A stretch of 64,000 nucleotides of DNA. Origin: Telopea speciosissima. Lineage: Eukaryota; Streptophyta; Magnoliopsida; Proteales; Proteaceae. The notes below the pieces were generated by a model. It had not been told where the DNA came from, searched no databases, and saw nothing but the letters and a program-made list of their open reading frames with translations. The number at the start of each line of letters is the position of its first letter. Positions within the stretch are counted from its first letter, which is position 1. The stretch lies in contig NC_057918.1 of the NCBI RefSeq assembly GCF_018873765.1, positions 10,734,862 through 10,798,861 of the forward strand, in the 5' to 3' direction. This document shows, piece after piece, positions 9,455-21,950 of this stretch. The position numbers and the translations under genes were made by a program.

Positions 9455-12080
9455 ATGGGCAACCTTTTCTGCTGTGTTCAAGTTGATCAATCCACAGTAG
9501 CTATCAAGGAGAGATTTGGGAAGTTTGAGGATGTGCTTGAGCCAGGATGCCATTGCTTGCCTTGGGTCCTGGGGAGCCAGGTAGCTGGGCACCTCTCCCT
9601 TAGGTTGCAGCAGTTGGACGTGCGTTGTGAGACCAAGACAAAGGTTTTTCAATTCTCTAACTCATTTTATGACTTTATCCTTTTTCCAGCTCAAGTCCAT
9701 GGTCACCCAGGAGCTCTATTTAATAACTAGGGAGAGTAATGCTTGTGCCACAATTTTCTGTTATCTTTTCTTATGTTATCTATTATAACTCTTAAAACAT
9801 AAAAAACTATGAAAACCTTTATATGGTTCCTAAGATAATTCTTGGTCCAAATGAGCTTGCTCTACACATCTTAACCGTCACACACCCAAAACATGGAAGA
9901 TGGTTCACCTAGTGATGACTCCTGTGTTGCCGCAATGGATACTAGTGTAAGTTGTAGTATTTAAATCCCTATAACAGATTATGACATGTCTGCCATAAAC
10001 GTTTGCACCCATGTGCACCAGCCTCAAACTTGCTTCAAAAGATCATTTATTACAACGTTTTGGGAAGCATAAAATATTCCAGGCTATCCCTATCCAACCT
10101 GTTATTCTTGTTAACGCCACCCCCCACCCTGCCCCAATTGTAGTATTCTAGGATATTGCTTACTCATTGAATTTAACAAAATCCACATGATGTGAACAGA
10201 TGAGTGATATGATGAATTTAAGTTCTCCCATCAATGACTGCACTGAGTTGATTTTATTTTACTTTTTTTTCTTTTTCCAATCACTGAGTTGATCTTTATT
10301 CTTGTTATTCATTCTGCAGGACAATGTATTTGTCAATGTTGTCGCATCTGTGCAATACCGTGCCTTGGCTGATAAGGCCAGTGATGCTTTCTATAAATTA
10401 AGCAATACAAGAAGCCAAATCCAGGCCTATGTTTTTGATGGTATGGAGTTTGAACTAGAAAAACTATTACATACATATCTGTACCTTGGCTGATCTTTAT
10501 GAACTAATGTTACCCTTTCCATTTTTCCAGTGATCAGAGCAAGCGTTCCTAAGCTGAATCTAGATGCTGCTTTTGAGCAGAAGAATGAAATTGCAAAAGC
10601 TGTAGAAGATGAGCTTGAAAAGGTAAGCTGCTGGTTAGTGAACAAAGTTTGAAATATGAGCATGTGAATGCATATCTGCTTGTGGGAAGGGACACCCATA
10701 AGTCAACCCTGTATTCTAGAAGAGAGTGACTTTTTGTTTTGAGACAACACATTAGCTCATTCCCTTTTTTTTACTCTGGAAGCTAAACATGTTCCTATAT
10801 GATCCCCAGGCTATGTCGGCTTATGGGTTTGAGATCGTGCAAACACTGATTGTTGATATAGAGCCTGATGAGCATGTGAAGCGGGCAATGAATGAAATCA
10901 ACGCTGGTAAGTACCCTTTGTCTTAGGTAATCTAATCATGTATATGTATGTAGGAATGTGTAGGATGATCCTAGTTGGTCCCTGCACATGGTGTAACCCA
11001 ACTGTCTTCTATTTGATCCTGCACTTGCATATATAATATATAATATATATAGAGAGAGAGAGAGAGGATTCAATGGTGAAACATCAAGTACAACTACAGG
11101 GAAATGTTTTCTTGGTAGGTCATGGATTTCTTTGCTGGGTAACCCGTTCAACCACATTGAAGGATCACGTAGCCAACTTAAACATATACTAATAGAGGAC
11201 CTTCTAGGTTAGCCGCATGTCTAGTCTACTGCAGCTATACCCCTCAATGTAGAGGACAACCTTGTAATATCAACCATCATATAAGGGTTTTTAAGTGGAA
11301 AAACAGCCAGTAAGGTTTTGCTCTGCCATGTGTCAATTTGCAGATTGGCTGAAATTTACCATGTTGAGTAGTGGTAACTTACCTAATACATAGAGATTGT
11401 AAACTTAGCTGCTGCATGTGAGATTCCTTACTTGGATTACTTTGTTAGGTGATATTTTCAATATTTTTAAAAAAAAAATTAATACTTCTGTTTAGTGGTT
11501 TGAATAGTAGAGTAATTTTGGCCTACCTTTAATGTTTGCATAAATACATAGATCCATGGGTGGGATCAATTTGGCCAAAGAGGTGGAATCTCAAAGCGTT
11601 AAATGGTCTAGTAAAATCATCCTTTATGAAAGATGTTTTAGTGAGATATAGGGGGGGTGGGGTGTTGGTAAACACCTCTGGATGATGATAATTAGTGTTC
11701 TGAATCATCAATTGTGTTCAGCTGCAAGGCTAAGGTTGGCAGCAAATGAGAAGGCGGAGGCTGAAAAGATTCTTCAAATTAAGCGAGCTGAGGGTGAGGC
11801 GGAAGCAAAATATTTGTCAGGGTTGGGTATTGCTCGTCAGCGTCAGGCTATTGTGGATGGTCTGAGAGACAGTGTACTAGGTTTCTCAGTCAATGTTCCA
11901 GGGACGACTGCAAAAGATGTTATGGACATGGTCCTTGTCACTCAGTATTTTGACACCATGAAGGAGATTGGCGCTGCCTCTAAGTCATCTGCCGTTTTTA
12001 TCCCTCATGGACCTGGTGCTGTTCGTGATGTTGCAACCCAAATTCGTGATGGACTGCTTCAGGCATCATCTCATCAGTAA
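9455..12080 (+). CDS. Hypersensitive-induced response protein (HIR), SPFH/prohibitin domain
   Basis: Five coding exons with canonical borders and matching phases: 9455-9643, 10320-10440, 10531-10622, 10810-10906 and 11722-12080. Together they give 858 nt, 285 residues plus stop, the usual HIR length. The start is fixed by the family N-terminus [12 protein letters not shown]: Gly2 fits N-myristoylation and Cys6/Cys7 fit palmitoylation, so the protein should sit on the inner face of the plasma membrane. The SPFH/band-7 core follows ([40 protein letters not shown]), then a predicted helical region ([20 protein letters not shown]) and a conserved C-terminus ([15 protein letters not shown]). HIR proteins oligomerise in membrane microdomains and associate with plant immune receptors and hypersensitive cell death. 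Intron positions equal those of the damaged copy about 9.5 kb upstream, so the two are a tandem duplication. A leader intron is likely. No coding lesion is seen. Confidence 0.93.
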
Positions 12081-13076
12081 TTAGGATAATTGCACTGTTA
12101 TCTTGGTCTATGTTTGAATGTGAATATGTCATGTCCATTTGCCTTCTGTGTGGTTTGTTTAAAATTCAACGGCCAGCAGTTTTCCTAATATTTGCTCATT
12201 TACTTGTGTAATATCCAGTTTTCCTACTATTCATGTCCATTTGCCTTCTTCTGTGTTGGTTGTGACTTTGAATAGCTTTCTGTTTTCTTATTGCTCAAAG
12301 CAATAGAATTTAGCCTTCATACAGTTTTTTTTAAGATTTTGACAACAGAATATGCTTAATCAGTGTTTTGTCTTGCTTAAAAACTATATGGAACATTTGA
12401 TCTCCAAGAAAGCAGAAACCAGGGAAAACCTTATTTGGTTATCAATTCTACCTTTCTAGTTACCTCATCTTCTCTTTGAACTATGTCAACTAAAAAAGCA
12501 ATAGGGGTTAATTAGAACCATTATTGAACTGAAACAAAGCTTCATATCCTATACTAGCATTCATTCACTGACCTGTCTGGACAAATATCCACTACTAAGA
12601 GCAGTTTTCCACTTTACCAAAAGTAATTTTCTCAGTGAGGATGCAGAGGCTGATGTATCCATTAAATTGAAGGCAATTCATTTGATACTGAACAATTGAA
12701 TCGAATTCGACTGAAAGGCTGTTATCCTAAGAAGGTTAATCATCGCTGTTTTTGGTGCGCAAAATTGATTAGAAGTTTATTATGGTATTCCGGAGGGGAA
12801 TTTTAGAGTGATAAAGAGAAGTTAGGCTCTTCTAAAATCCAAAATTAGTGGGCAGTCTTTGCAACAGGCAATAGCTGTTGTCTAGATCTGAAAAATACTA
12901 TTTATTTATATATTTAAAAAAAAAAATTATCATCCCATACACCACCCACCATGTATTGGGCTCTTCCACTCGGGATCCACATCCTCTACATCCATTTGCA
13001 CAAAATCCATTATACCAAGCGTAGTGACCAAATCTTTCTCATCAGAATAGCAACCCCACTCTCAATCCTCAAAACT
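12081..13076. other. 3' flank and spacer after HIR
   Basis: The first 150 bases probably hold the 3' UTR. They contain a duplicated phrase (ATGTCCATTTGCCTTCT at about 12132 and 12234). The rest is AT-rich with no coding signal. Confidence 0.4.
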
Positions 13077-13244
13077 CTTTTTTGGTACAAGTAAACTGAT
13101 TATGCTGTAGGGAGCTAGAGGGTCCAAGCCTGGATCTTGGAGGAGGGAGACGCTACAAAGTGGAATGACTAGTGCAATGTGAAGCAGGAGAGTCGATCCC
13201 ATGACCTCCTGAGACCCTCCACCACGGTACCACCAACTGCACTA
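13077..13244 (-). mobile_element. tRNA-derived SINE
   Basis: On the minus strand the head contains TAGTGCAGTTGG, a perfect fit to the Pol III A box (TRGYNNARNNGG). About 45 bases on is GGGATCGACTCTCC, a near match to the B box. The body ends in TTTACTTGTACC followed by six A residues. Spacing, order and tail fit a plant tRNA-related SINE. No clear target duplication was found. It is not an Au element. Confidence 0.6.
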
Positions 13245-14129
13245 GCATTTGATTTGTTTTCTAAATTTTCGCGCATCCTATGTTCGAATTAAATTGTTAA
13301 AAGCATGCTCTGCATAAAATCACCTATGGTTTAAGAGTATGGTTACAGTAAATGAAAATTTTACACTGCTGAACAATTTCACTTAAAAATCTTACTGGAT
13401 CAAACACCAAGGGTACTTCCATTGTTCATCTTATCATACCCTAGACTATAGATTATTGGAAAAAAGAACACTAACAAGTCACGAGATTCCTGTGCTTAAA
13501 CACAAGAGCATGGAAAATTACCAATCAGCTCTTAATGAACAAAAAAAATCTCATTTCAATCAAATGCTCCTGCACACACTTTTATTGACACCATGCGGAT
13601 GTAAGTTCTACACGACCAGATAGTTATCTCTTGCCCATAGATTGTATTTAATTTCAATGCACTCACTCTTTCGCTCCATTGCATTATTTTATCAGCTGAC
13701 AAGCTAATCGAGTAATTTGGGACTCTGGGCTGAAACTTAACAAGCAATTAGGCTATCTTGAGGTCTCCAAACATATTATAACCAACCAGCCCCATATCGT
13801 TAAGTCCAAGAACATGACGATACAAAAGCATATCAAGTGACAAATAAAATATAACATTAATGAGATCCCATTCACTATGAGGTATAGGAGAGGGCATAGG
13901 GCATCAAGAGGGTGTTTTGGAAATATATTAAAATCCTGTAACGGTTGACGATAAACCGTTCTCTGAGTGGAGGAAAACTCTCCCCAAATAACCAGGAAGT
14001 TGTTCTCTGATCAAAATACAAATAGGAAATTTATATGAGTGGCAGATTTGAGAGGCTGAAGCCACGAGCGAAGCAAATTAAGAGCAGAACCGCTTGTAGA
14101 CTCAAATCCTGTAGCAAGGTGAATTAACT

Positions 14130-14345
14130 CATAGAGGGTGATCCATAGTCTTACAGAGCATCTTGGGATCAACACCCCTACTGCATATGGTGGATACACA
14201 ACACAAGCAGTTGAGAAGTGCAAACCCTCATTCACTCAATAGAGGGTGATCCATAGTCTTACAGAGCATCTGGGATCATCACCCCTAAAACATATGGTGG
14301 ATACACAACACAAGCAGTGAAGAAGAGCAAACCCTAATTCAATCG
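14130..14345. repeat. Two-copy tandem repeat, about 108 bp unit
   Basis: Two adjacent copies begin near ATAGAGGGTGATCCATAGTC (14131 and 14240). Both run through CATATGGTGGATACACAACA to the A-rich end near 14345. They differ by a few substitutions and single-base indels. They lie just beyond the 3' end of the VDAC gene, and their function is unknown. The open frames across them are coincidental. Confidence 0.7.
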
Positions 14346-14671
14346 GCAAGAAGTCAAGAACTCGTGCAAAAAACACGGTCAGTTTACATTTCTCTAAATT
14401 CCCAAAAAAGTTTTGTAAAAGCACAAACCAGCATCAGAAGAATTGAAACAACATTCCAAGTAAAAACCCCTATTGACCGTGTTTGTCCTAAAAACCAGGG
14501 AGATGTAAATGATGCTGGTCCACTCCAGCTACAATTATTTTTTACAACCCAAGATTGGAAAAAAAAAGAAGAGAAAAACATCGGTTGACGACTGTAATGT
14601 GCTTTACCTTATTGCTTCCCTATACCCTCACCTCTCTGCTTCCCTCCCTAAAAAGAAATATGTCACCTGAT

Positions 14672-17600
14672 TTAGGGCTTGAGAGCTAAAGCCAGACCAA
14701 CCTTTGCACTTTTTTCAATGGCCCTGGTGTCCACTTCTCCTGAAATGGTGAATAGGGACTTTGGCCGCCACTCATGCTGGATAAGAGCACTGACTTTCCC
14801 ATAGTTATTGACTCGAGCCTTCACTGCAGTCAATGGATCCAGCGCATGCTGGGTTCCAATTGTCAAGGTATTTTCATTGGTTGCAAAGCTATGTGCAAGC
14901 TCAGCACCAACAGCTGTGTTGGTCAAAGGGCTCACAAAGTGGTAGTATGAACCAATTAGGTTCTCACCTTTATCGTTCCTGGATAAACAAAATGGAACGC
15001 TAAGTGAACCAACAAAATTAACATTAAAAGATTTACCAAGATGTCTCCAATTAACTCTTTGGCCCAAATTCATCCTAATCAAATGAAAAACTGTAAAGCT
15101 CAAATGTCTATCCATTGGGCACACCTGGCTAGGCAAACCAATTGGTCCTCGGTTGCTTGAGACCCGAGAGGAGGGATCACCCAAAAATGGGATAAAAGGT
15201 ATGGTTACAAGTTACAACCATGCTTACTCAAAATGGTCAACCCAATCAAGAAAGCACAGGATGCTTGTCATAGGAAACGGTGTCAAGGACTAAAGACGCA
15301 AGACAGAAGTAGGGAAAAAATTGACCTCGTTACATAGAAAAGAAGAAAATAAAAATACTCACAAGTGCAGGGAAGCAATGAGATTTTCATTCGTGAAACT
15401 CAAGGCAGAATTGTATTTGGTGAAGTTCCCAGAAGCAGTGTCAAAGGAGATATCAGTTCCGACAGCAACAGTATTATTTCCGACTACACCCGAAAAATTT
15501 ACAATGGGATTTGCAGTCAACCCAATGCTTGTGTTGATCCCTGAATAGTCATGTGCGTACTGGAGTTCCACCTGTCACAACCATCCAAGTATTCAACAGA
15601 TAATTAACAAACATACATATAAGACATTAATAAATGAGCACAACTTACATCGGCAGATTTATAGTACCTTCTTATCATATGAATAAAATAAAATTTTAGA
15701 AAGGTTACAGACATGTAGCTTCGTTTTTGTAGACGACAGCCACATTCTCTTAAGACAAGCTATCACTAAGCTTCCATGGGCATATAATCTTTTACAAACT
15801 AGTTGTCAAGGCGGCTAGGTAACCCAAGGCAGTAGAAAAGATGGGGGCAGGGGAGGTGGGAACGAACGCTGCACATTGACAACTATAGTTTATAAATAAT
15901 AAACAGTTCAAACAACGAATAACATCGGAAGCTCCATATGCATGATATTATAACTGTAAAAATAAATAATCTCAAATCAAAATGCTCTTAATATGAGATA
16001 TATGTAGCATGAATCATTTTAACGCTACCAAAAAGGATAAGAAACAAAGGTTTACCTACAATTAGATCAAAGTTTGTCCCCAGCTAGGGAATCAAAGTTT
16101 TAGGTGAATATTGACAATGCCAGTGCAACTTAGTGGTAACAAAAAAGATTGTGAATTTCTTACCTTTCCGGACCTTTGATCAGGAACAATGAAGCTAAAG
16201 ATTGTCTTCAGCCCAGGTGCAGGTTCATCAACCGTAATGGTTGCTACGAGCTGGGAAGTTCATACAATGAAAAAGACAACCAACTGAGCACAGCATTAAA
16301 CAAAAGAGAGGGAAACCAAAAAAATTGACCAAGCACTGTTATTGGATTTATACAAAATCATATGTCCAACTGAAAGTAAGAGCTAAATGAGGATACAAAT
16401 ATTTAAACATATAGATAAAGAAAGCTTGTCCTACACCGCCTCTCTGCAAAACTACATGATACAAATTTAGATATGATTATTCGAGGAGAGGAATAAACAT
16501 TTGCACATAAGAAACATCTATGGAAGACTAACTAGCAAATATTCAAACACATGCTGCAAAACTAACACTTAATGTAGCCGAAAACCTCCTCACTAACCAC
16601 CTGGTCAAGCCCTAACCCACCCACCCACCCCCGCACACCAAAAAAAAAACCAAAAACTCTATCCTAACTGTCCAAAGGAACAGTGCAGACAGATGGTTTC
16701 AGAACAAATGGGTCTCATTCACAAACATGCCTACTACTGACACTTCATCCTCACCATCCATCCACCATCTAAATAAAGAGTAGTGATTTAATAAGAACGT
16801 AAGCAGGTGTTAATGGCTTCTTCACTGGTCATATAAGCAATCTTAAGGCGCTAAGGCCTTATGTCAACTACTCCCCAATTGCAATACCCTCTGTTTTCTA
16901 GGTAAAGATAACTGTCTCTTCTTTAAAGGGGGGATAAAAATATACAATGATGTAAAACATGATGTACACTGCATAAACTTTCTACTGCAAGTATAGTAAA
17001 GAAACCTCTATGGTACAAGGTTTCATAATCTTATCAATCCAATGAATCTAATTATTGGCCCTAGACAGAAGGTTCCACGGTACTAACTCAATTAATCGGA
17101 ACCAACTGCTTTAAAAAAAAATACATTTCCTAAAATCAAAACCAGACTGTGTATTAAACATCTGGTTCTGTTTCGTTTCATTCGGTCAAAGCACAGTCGG
17201 ACTTGTTGGTGCAGGCCTGGGTTTGACACCCCTATGATTAATCATACTAGATGATCCCCAAAGTAATTAAGTTCTATATGAATCAGAAAGAAAGAAAAAA
17301 GCAGCATACATATATGAATTTGTCTGATCAAATTGATTATGTAAGAGTTCTTACACACGGAATTTTTATTTTTTGTTGTTAGACAAACAAAAATTTTTAT
17401 TGGAAGAATAGTGATACAGTAGAATACAACAAAAACAACAAAGGCAAAGCCCCACTACCTTCAGCTAGAGTAAAAGCTTAAAACACAACTACAAAGGAAA
17501 CCAAATGGCCATCAAACTAAACAGCTTCATCAAGGGTAATCACCCCCAACCACAAGTGGTCTCACAAGTAAAAGCGTAAAACACAACAACAACCAACAAC

Positions 17601-19506
17601 AACAAAGGCAAAGCCCCACTACCTTCAGCCAGAGTAAAAGCGTAAAACACAACAACAAAGGAAACCAAATGGCCATCAAACTAAACAGCTTCATCAAGGG
17701 TAATTACTCCCAACCACAAGTGGTCTCACAAGTAGAAGCGTAAAACACAACAACAACCAATAACAACAAAGGAAACCAAACGGCCACCAAACTAAACAAT
17801 TTCACCAAGGGTAATCACCCCCAACCACCAGACAAGGCCTCAGTACCCCTTTGCCTGGCCAACTCGCCAAATACTATATTGGTTAGAAATGAAGAAGTCA
17901 GTTTCCAAGTAAAGAAAAACAAAAAAGAAAATTAAAGCATATTTTTCAATGGGATTTGGGTAAAATTTAATCCTTAGAATAAAAAACGTAGGGAATCTAA
18001 CACCCTACATCAAAGGTGCAAAAGACATTCAATGCAAGATCACATGCAACGCAGTTGTCCATAATAGGTATCACCCATAGATCAATAAGAACAGAAAATT
18101 TCATACTCAAACAGATAAGTATCATCTAACAAAAGCAACCATATCCACTTTCAGCCAAGACAGCTCACAAAGAATACATTGCAAATGAGAGAGTAAATTC
18201 AACAAATTAATATAGTTTAGACATTGAACGAGATAGATATGTTAATGAATTACATTGGAGTTTGTGTCCACTTTGATGTCCGTTGTGATGTTCTTGTTCT
18301 TAAACTGTGTGCCAACATCAGCCAGAAACAGATCACCTTTCTTAATTCCTGTTGAGGTAAGAGCCTGCAAGGACAACAAATGAGAACCAGCAGAATGAAA
18401 TAAACTCAACATCATAAAGCGACTACACGGATAGAATGATATAACACCAAATAGATAATTAAAAGTCAAGTTGCCTGGAAAAACATATTAATCAGATTAA
18501 AAGCGATCAGTTTGACATGATGCAAATTTGTCTAGGCAGAGACAGATGCATGCGGAAAGGGTACTCATTGGCTTTAAAAAGAGAATTACTGCTCGTCACC
18601 CCAATCCAAAACTACAGCCAATAGGGATTCAACATTACAAGCTTCAAAATATCTGGTTCAAACTCTTAGTGAGTGCAGAAATTATTTTATGCTTTTACTC
18701 TCTACACCGCAGCATCAAAAATCACCTTGTGCAACTAATTAGACATCCTTAACTTCCAAGATTTGATATATCAGTATCCAGATGCATTCTCAAAGGTTAT
18801 TACAGTTTAACAAACAAACAAAACGAGCAATACATGCAAAGAAGAACAAGTGATTGAATTGCCGTACAAAGAAATCAACTAACAATCATGACGGCGAGAA
18901 CAAATTTGCTTACAATTAATAACCACGGAAAAATTTTCAGAGATCGTAGATTATACCGAAAAGTGCTTCATGCGTACAACATTAAGGGACATATTACAGG
19001 AGCGAGAGAAGAAGTGGCTTCCAATTGAAAAATTATAAATGAATAAAATCAACATGGACTGTGTAGTAATGGCATAATAAAAGACGAAGGCAAAAAATAA
19101 CGCAATTCATAAGTGCCATTAAAATCAGAAAGTAAAAAAAAGAACGAAACAAGATAGACGGAAATGCTGTTCAGTGTAAGTTTCCAAATCTCCAAAAGAA
19201 ACATGAAAAAATAAATCTAATAAAATGGTGAAACCCTAACTGATAGAAGATTGAATTGGAACTACAGTAAATGAAAAGAAACAGATGAGAAACTCACGAT
19301 GCCATTCGTTGTGTACGTTGTAAGAGTGAACTTGTGGTCGCTGTGGTAGTCTTTGTAAAGAAGATCTAAAGAAGAAAAAGATAAATTAACAAAGATTTCA
19401 CCAGAAATGAAAGGAAACACAAACAAAGACGAGAGCAGCGATGAACAGATTAATCACCTCTAGCTTTCTTGCCTATATCACTGTAAAGTCCTGGTCCCTT
19501 CACCAT
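14672..19506 (-). CDS. VDAC: Voltage-dependent anion channel, mitochondrial outer-membrane porin
   Basis: Six exons on the minus strand, in reading order: 19506-19458, 19365-19298, 18364-18254, 16250-16164, 15571-15363 and 14978-14672. Phases join exactly to 831 nt, 276 residues plus stop, the standard plant VDAC length. Diagnostic segments are the N-terminal helix [81 protein letters not shown], and the C-terminal strand VGLALALKP, which carries the beta-sorting signal. The protein forms a 19-strand beta-barrel that passes metabolites such as ATP and ADP across the mitochondrial outer membrane. Upstream on the minus strand there is a pyrimidine-rich leader and a telo-box. The 2-kb intron between exons 3 and 4 carries a tandem repeat. 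The paralogue class (VDAC1-4) is not assigned. Confidence 0.94.
17395..17850. repeat. Tandem repeat of 164 bp inside a VDAC intron
   Basis: Units contain AAGGCAAAGCCCCACTACC, AAGGAAACCAAATGGCC and AAGGGTAATCACCCCCAACC. The first motif recurs at 17441 and 17605 (period 164). A third, shortened unit follows from about 17735, lacking the AAGGCAAAGCCCC part. Upstream, at 17365-17400, is TTTTTGTTGTTAGACAAAC, as in inverted 3' ends of plant L1 LINEs. The repeat may therefore have grown within an antisense LINE tail. Confidence 0.75.
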
Positions 19507-19632
19507 CTTGTCGTCCACGAAAATGGAGATCGACGACAATCGAGAAATGGAAGAAGTCTGAGAGCGAGACCAGAAGATTGGTCGCAGAAAAAACGTTTGT
19601 GAGAATGGAAGAAGGGGGGAAAATAAATAAAT

Positions 19633-19640
19633 AAACCCTA
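19633..19640 (+). promoter_or_regulatory. Telo-box motif upstream of VDAC
   Basis: AAACCCTA lies 127 bp upstream of the VDAC start codon. This telo-box is common near transcription starts of plant housekeeping genes. Next to it, TTATTTATTTATTT (minus strand) could serve as a degenerate TATA region. The assignment rests on motif and position only. Confidence 0.35.
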
Positions 19641-20079
19641 ATTTCGTCAGCCTTTGGCTCTGGACTCTGGAGGGAGAGACGGAGTTTCTCCTGAGAATCT
19701 GGACCGTCCGATCCAAGGGAAAAAAAAAAAAAGAGATGGGCATTTTACAGCCGTCGATTTATTGTTGAGGGTGGACATTGCATAAATGCCAGGTGGCAGT
19801 TAGACAAGAGGACTCAAGACTCCATGAGATATCTTCCCACGACATAAAACAATGACGTTTCATTTTCTTATACCGTCTATTGAAGTACACGTGGAAAGGG
19901 TAACAAGCGTAATGGCGGATGCCTTGTGCGAGGGCATCTGACTCGGCGGTTGAGTCAGGGAGAGCAATGGTGAACCGGGATGGACCAGCTGCTTCTAACC
20001 TTCCAGGTCAAAATTCTGACTTTTAATTCAACCTTTTTATCCTCTTATGTAATAGCAAAATCTTCCTTATATGTTCATG

Positions 20080-20436
20080 TAGAGTTGTCAATTTCCAACC
20101 CAAGCCGGTTAGACTGACTGACATTGATCAGAAAATATCGAATCAAACCAAATCACATCGATCTGTGTGGTTTTAGTTTGGCTTTTATGAAATTGATAGA
20201 AAAATGAACCAAACCAACCAAAACCTCTGATAAAATCAAAAACATTGTAAAGAAACATGTTTTCTTATTCTTTTTAATGTATTTTCCATTAACTCAACCC
20301 GATAAAAGATCGAGCCAAACTGGATCAAAATTCAACTTTGTCTTGATGTTTTTATTTTGGTTTAGCCTAGTATATCAAACCGAAACCAATTCAACTCCCG
20401 ATCTAAACTAGACCGAACTGAGCGATTGACACCCTA
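20080..20436. mobile_element. hAT-type MITE with imperfect 8-bp target duplication
   Basis: The 357-bp element starts TAGAGTTGTCAAT and ends ATTGACACCCTA, an inverted match with small differences. TGTTCATG (20072-20079) and TGTTTATG (20437-20444) flank it, an 8-bp duplication with one mismatch. Its interior is full of AACCAAACCAA-like phrases in both directions, as in related plant elements. No coding capacity. Confidence 0.65.
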
Positions 20437-20779
20437 TGTTTATGCATCATTTCAGAGTGCGTTTGGTAACGTTCAGAACAGTGTTCTGAACAGTTCTTTT
20501 GTTAAAAAAAAACAAAAAAACATGAAAAAGTGTTTGGTTTTGCGGTTCATTTTTTCGTTCTTTTAGAACGAACCGGAGGTCTGGAGCACCAAAAGAACGT
20601 TCTTTGCAAACCGTCTCAGAGACGGTCTGTAAAGAACAAGAACGACTGGAAGGGGACAAAATTTGGAAACCCGTGATTTTGCGAGACAAAACCCGTGAGG
20701 AGAAGTGTGGAAGGAAGGGGTCTCTTTGGCCGTGGAAGTTTGGAGAAGAAGAACCAGAGCTCGATCTGCAACCCTTCAG

Positions 20780-20966
20780 CTGAGATCTCTCTCTCTCCCT
20801 CTCTATCTCTCGTAGTCTGCATCTCTCTTGCGTTGTTTCCCTCTCTCTCTCTCTCTCTCTCTCTCATTCTCTGCAACTCTCTCTCGCTCTTTCCCTCTCT
20901 CTGTCTCTCTGTCTCTCTCTCTCCCTCTCATACTCTCCCTCTCACTGTCTTTGTGTCGCTCTCTCT
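20780..20966. repeat. CT-rich low-complexity tract
   Basis: Stretches of (CT)n, the longest about 27 bases at 20840-20866, alternate with related CTCT/CTGT phrases. Open frames on both strands here (Ser/Leu-rich or Arg/Glu-rich) are artefacts of the repeat. Confidence 0.85.
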
Positions 20967-21950
20967 GACTATTTATGCAATTTTCCCCCATTTTTGTCTC
21001 AGGAATAGGACTAGCACCCCTTTAATCAGCACTCCTCAACCAAAAAGGTCTGGGCTTCAGGGATTTTTTTGAGAAAAATTGGTTTTAGGTATTCTCTGTT
21101 CTAGGTATACAATTTATGGATTTTATTCTCTGCTCTAGGTATTAATTTTTTGTTTTGTAAATTTGATGTTGCACCTCCTTACTCATCATACATATGTGTG
21201 TTGTGAAAGTTTGATTTGATTTGGTAATCAGATCTCTCTATTCCCTTTTTTCAATTTGAGTAAACCGATTTGTTTGGGCTCCCTGTTATTGGTACCACCA
21301 CCACAGTATGTAGATGTAGTAGTTGAGCAGAAGCTGCAGCAGGGCCCCTTATTAATAGCACTGAGATAGTCGAGAAGGAAAGCCATGCTCTATCTTTCTT
21401 ACTTACTGACTGTACCTGCTGCTGCTTCGTTTTTCTGTAGATGTAGTAGTGATTATTAGGCTTTGAAGAAGAAGATATTGTGAGGTTTATCAGTTGCTGC
21501 TGCTTCCTTTTTCTGAGGGTTGGGGAACTGTCATTAAGAGAGTTGAGATTGATTGCTTAGTTGTATCAAGGTGTTCAATGCTAACCAATTAGGGCCTGTT
21601 AGTGCCACATTTGCATGCAGCCATACAGCCACAGGAGGCAGAACTCTTTTCTTCTTCTTTTGTTTTTTTTTGGGAGGGAGGTGAATCATGGGGTGAAAAT
21701 TGTTAGCCTGGTGGTAAGTCTCTGTTGTTGGTACTTCATGTAGTAGAGACTGAGGAGACTTAAGATCAAGTCCTACCTCAGATGGGGTTATTGGGTTTTA
21801 GGGGAGGGGGTCATGGAGTGGGGTGTGAGTGGGGTGTTTCCTTGCATTACCAAAAAACTATGAGCAGAGCCATGGGCTGAAAATCATGGCTCAACCTTGC
21901 TACTGATTAGACCAAGATATATATATTTGGCCATAAGAAGCATCAGGTAA

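Noticed and set aside
14011..14424. Two similar minus-strand frames at 14.0-14.4 kb as a duplicated peptide gene
   Set aside because: Their similarity simply reflects the 108-bp tandem DNA repeat; they lack splice context and recognisable protein features.
20695..21072. Open frames over 20.6-21.1 kb (Ser/Leu-rich and Arg/Glu-rich)
   Set aside because: They arise from the (CT)n tract and have no non-repetitive protein content.
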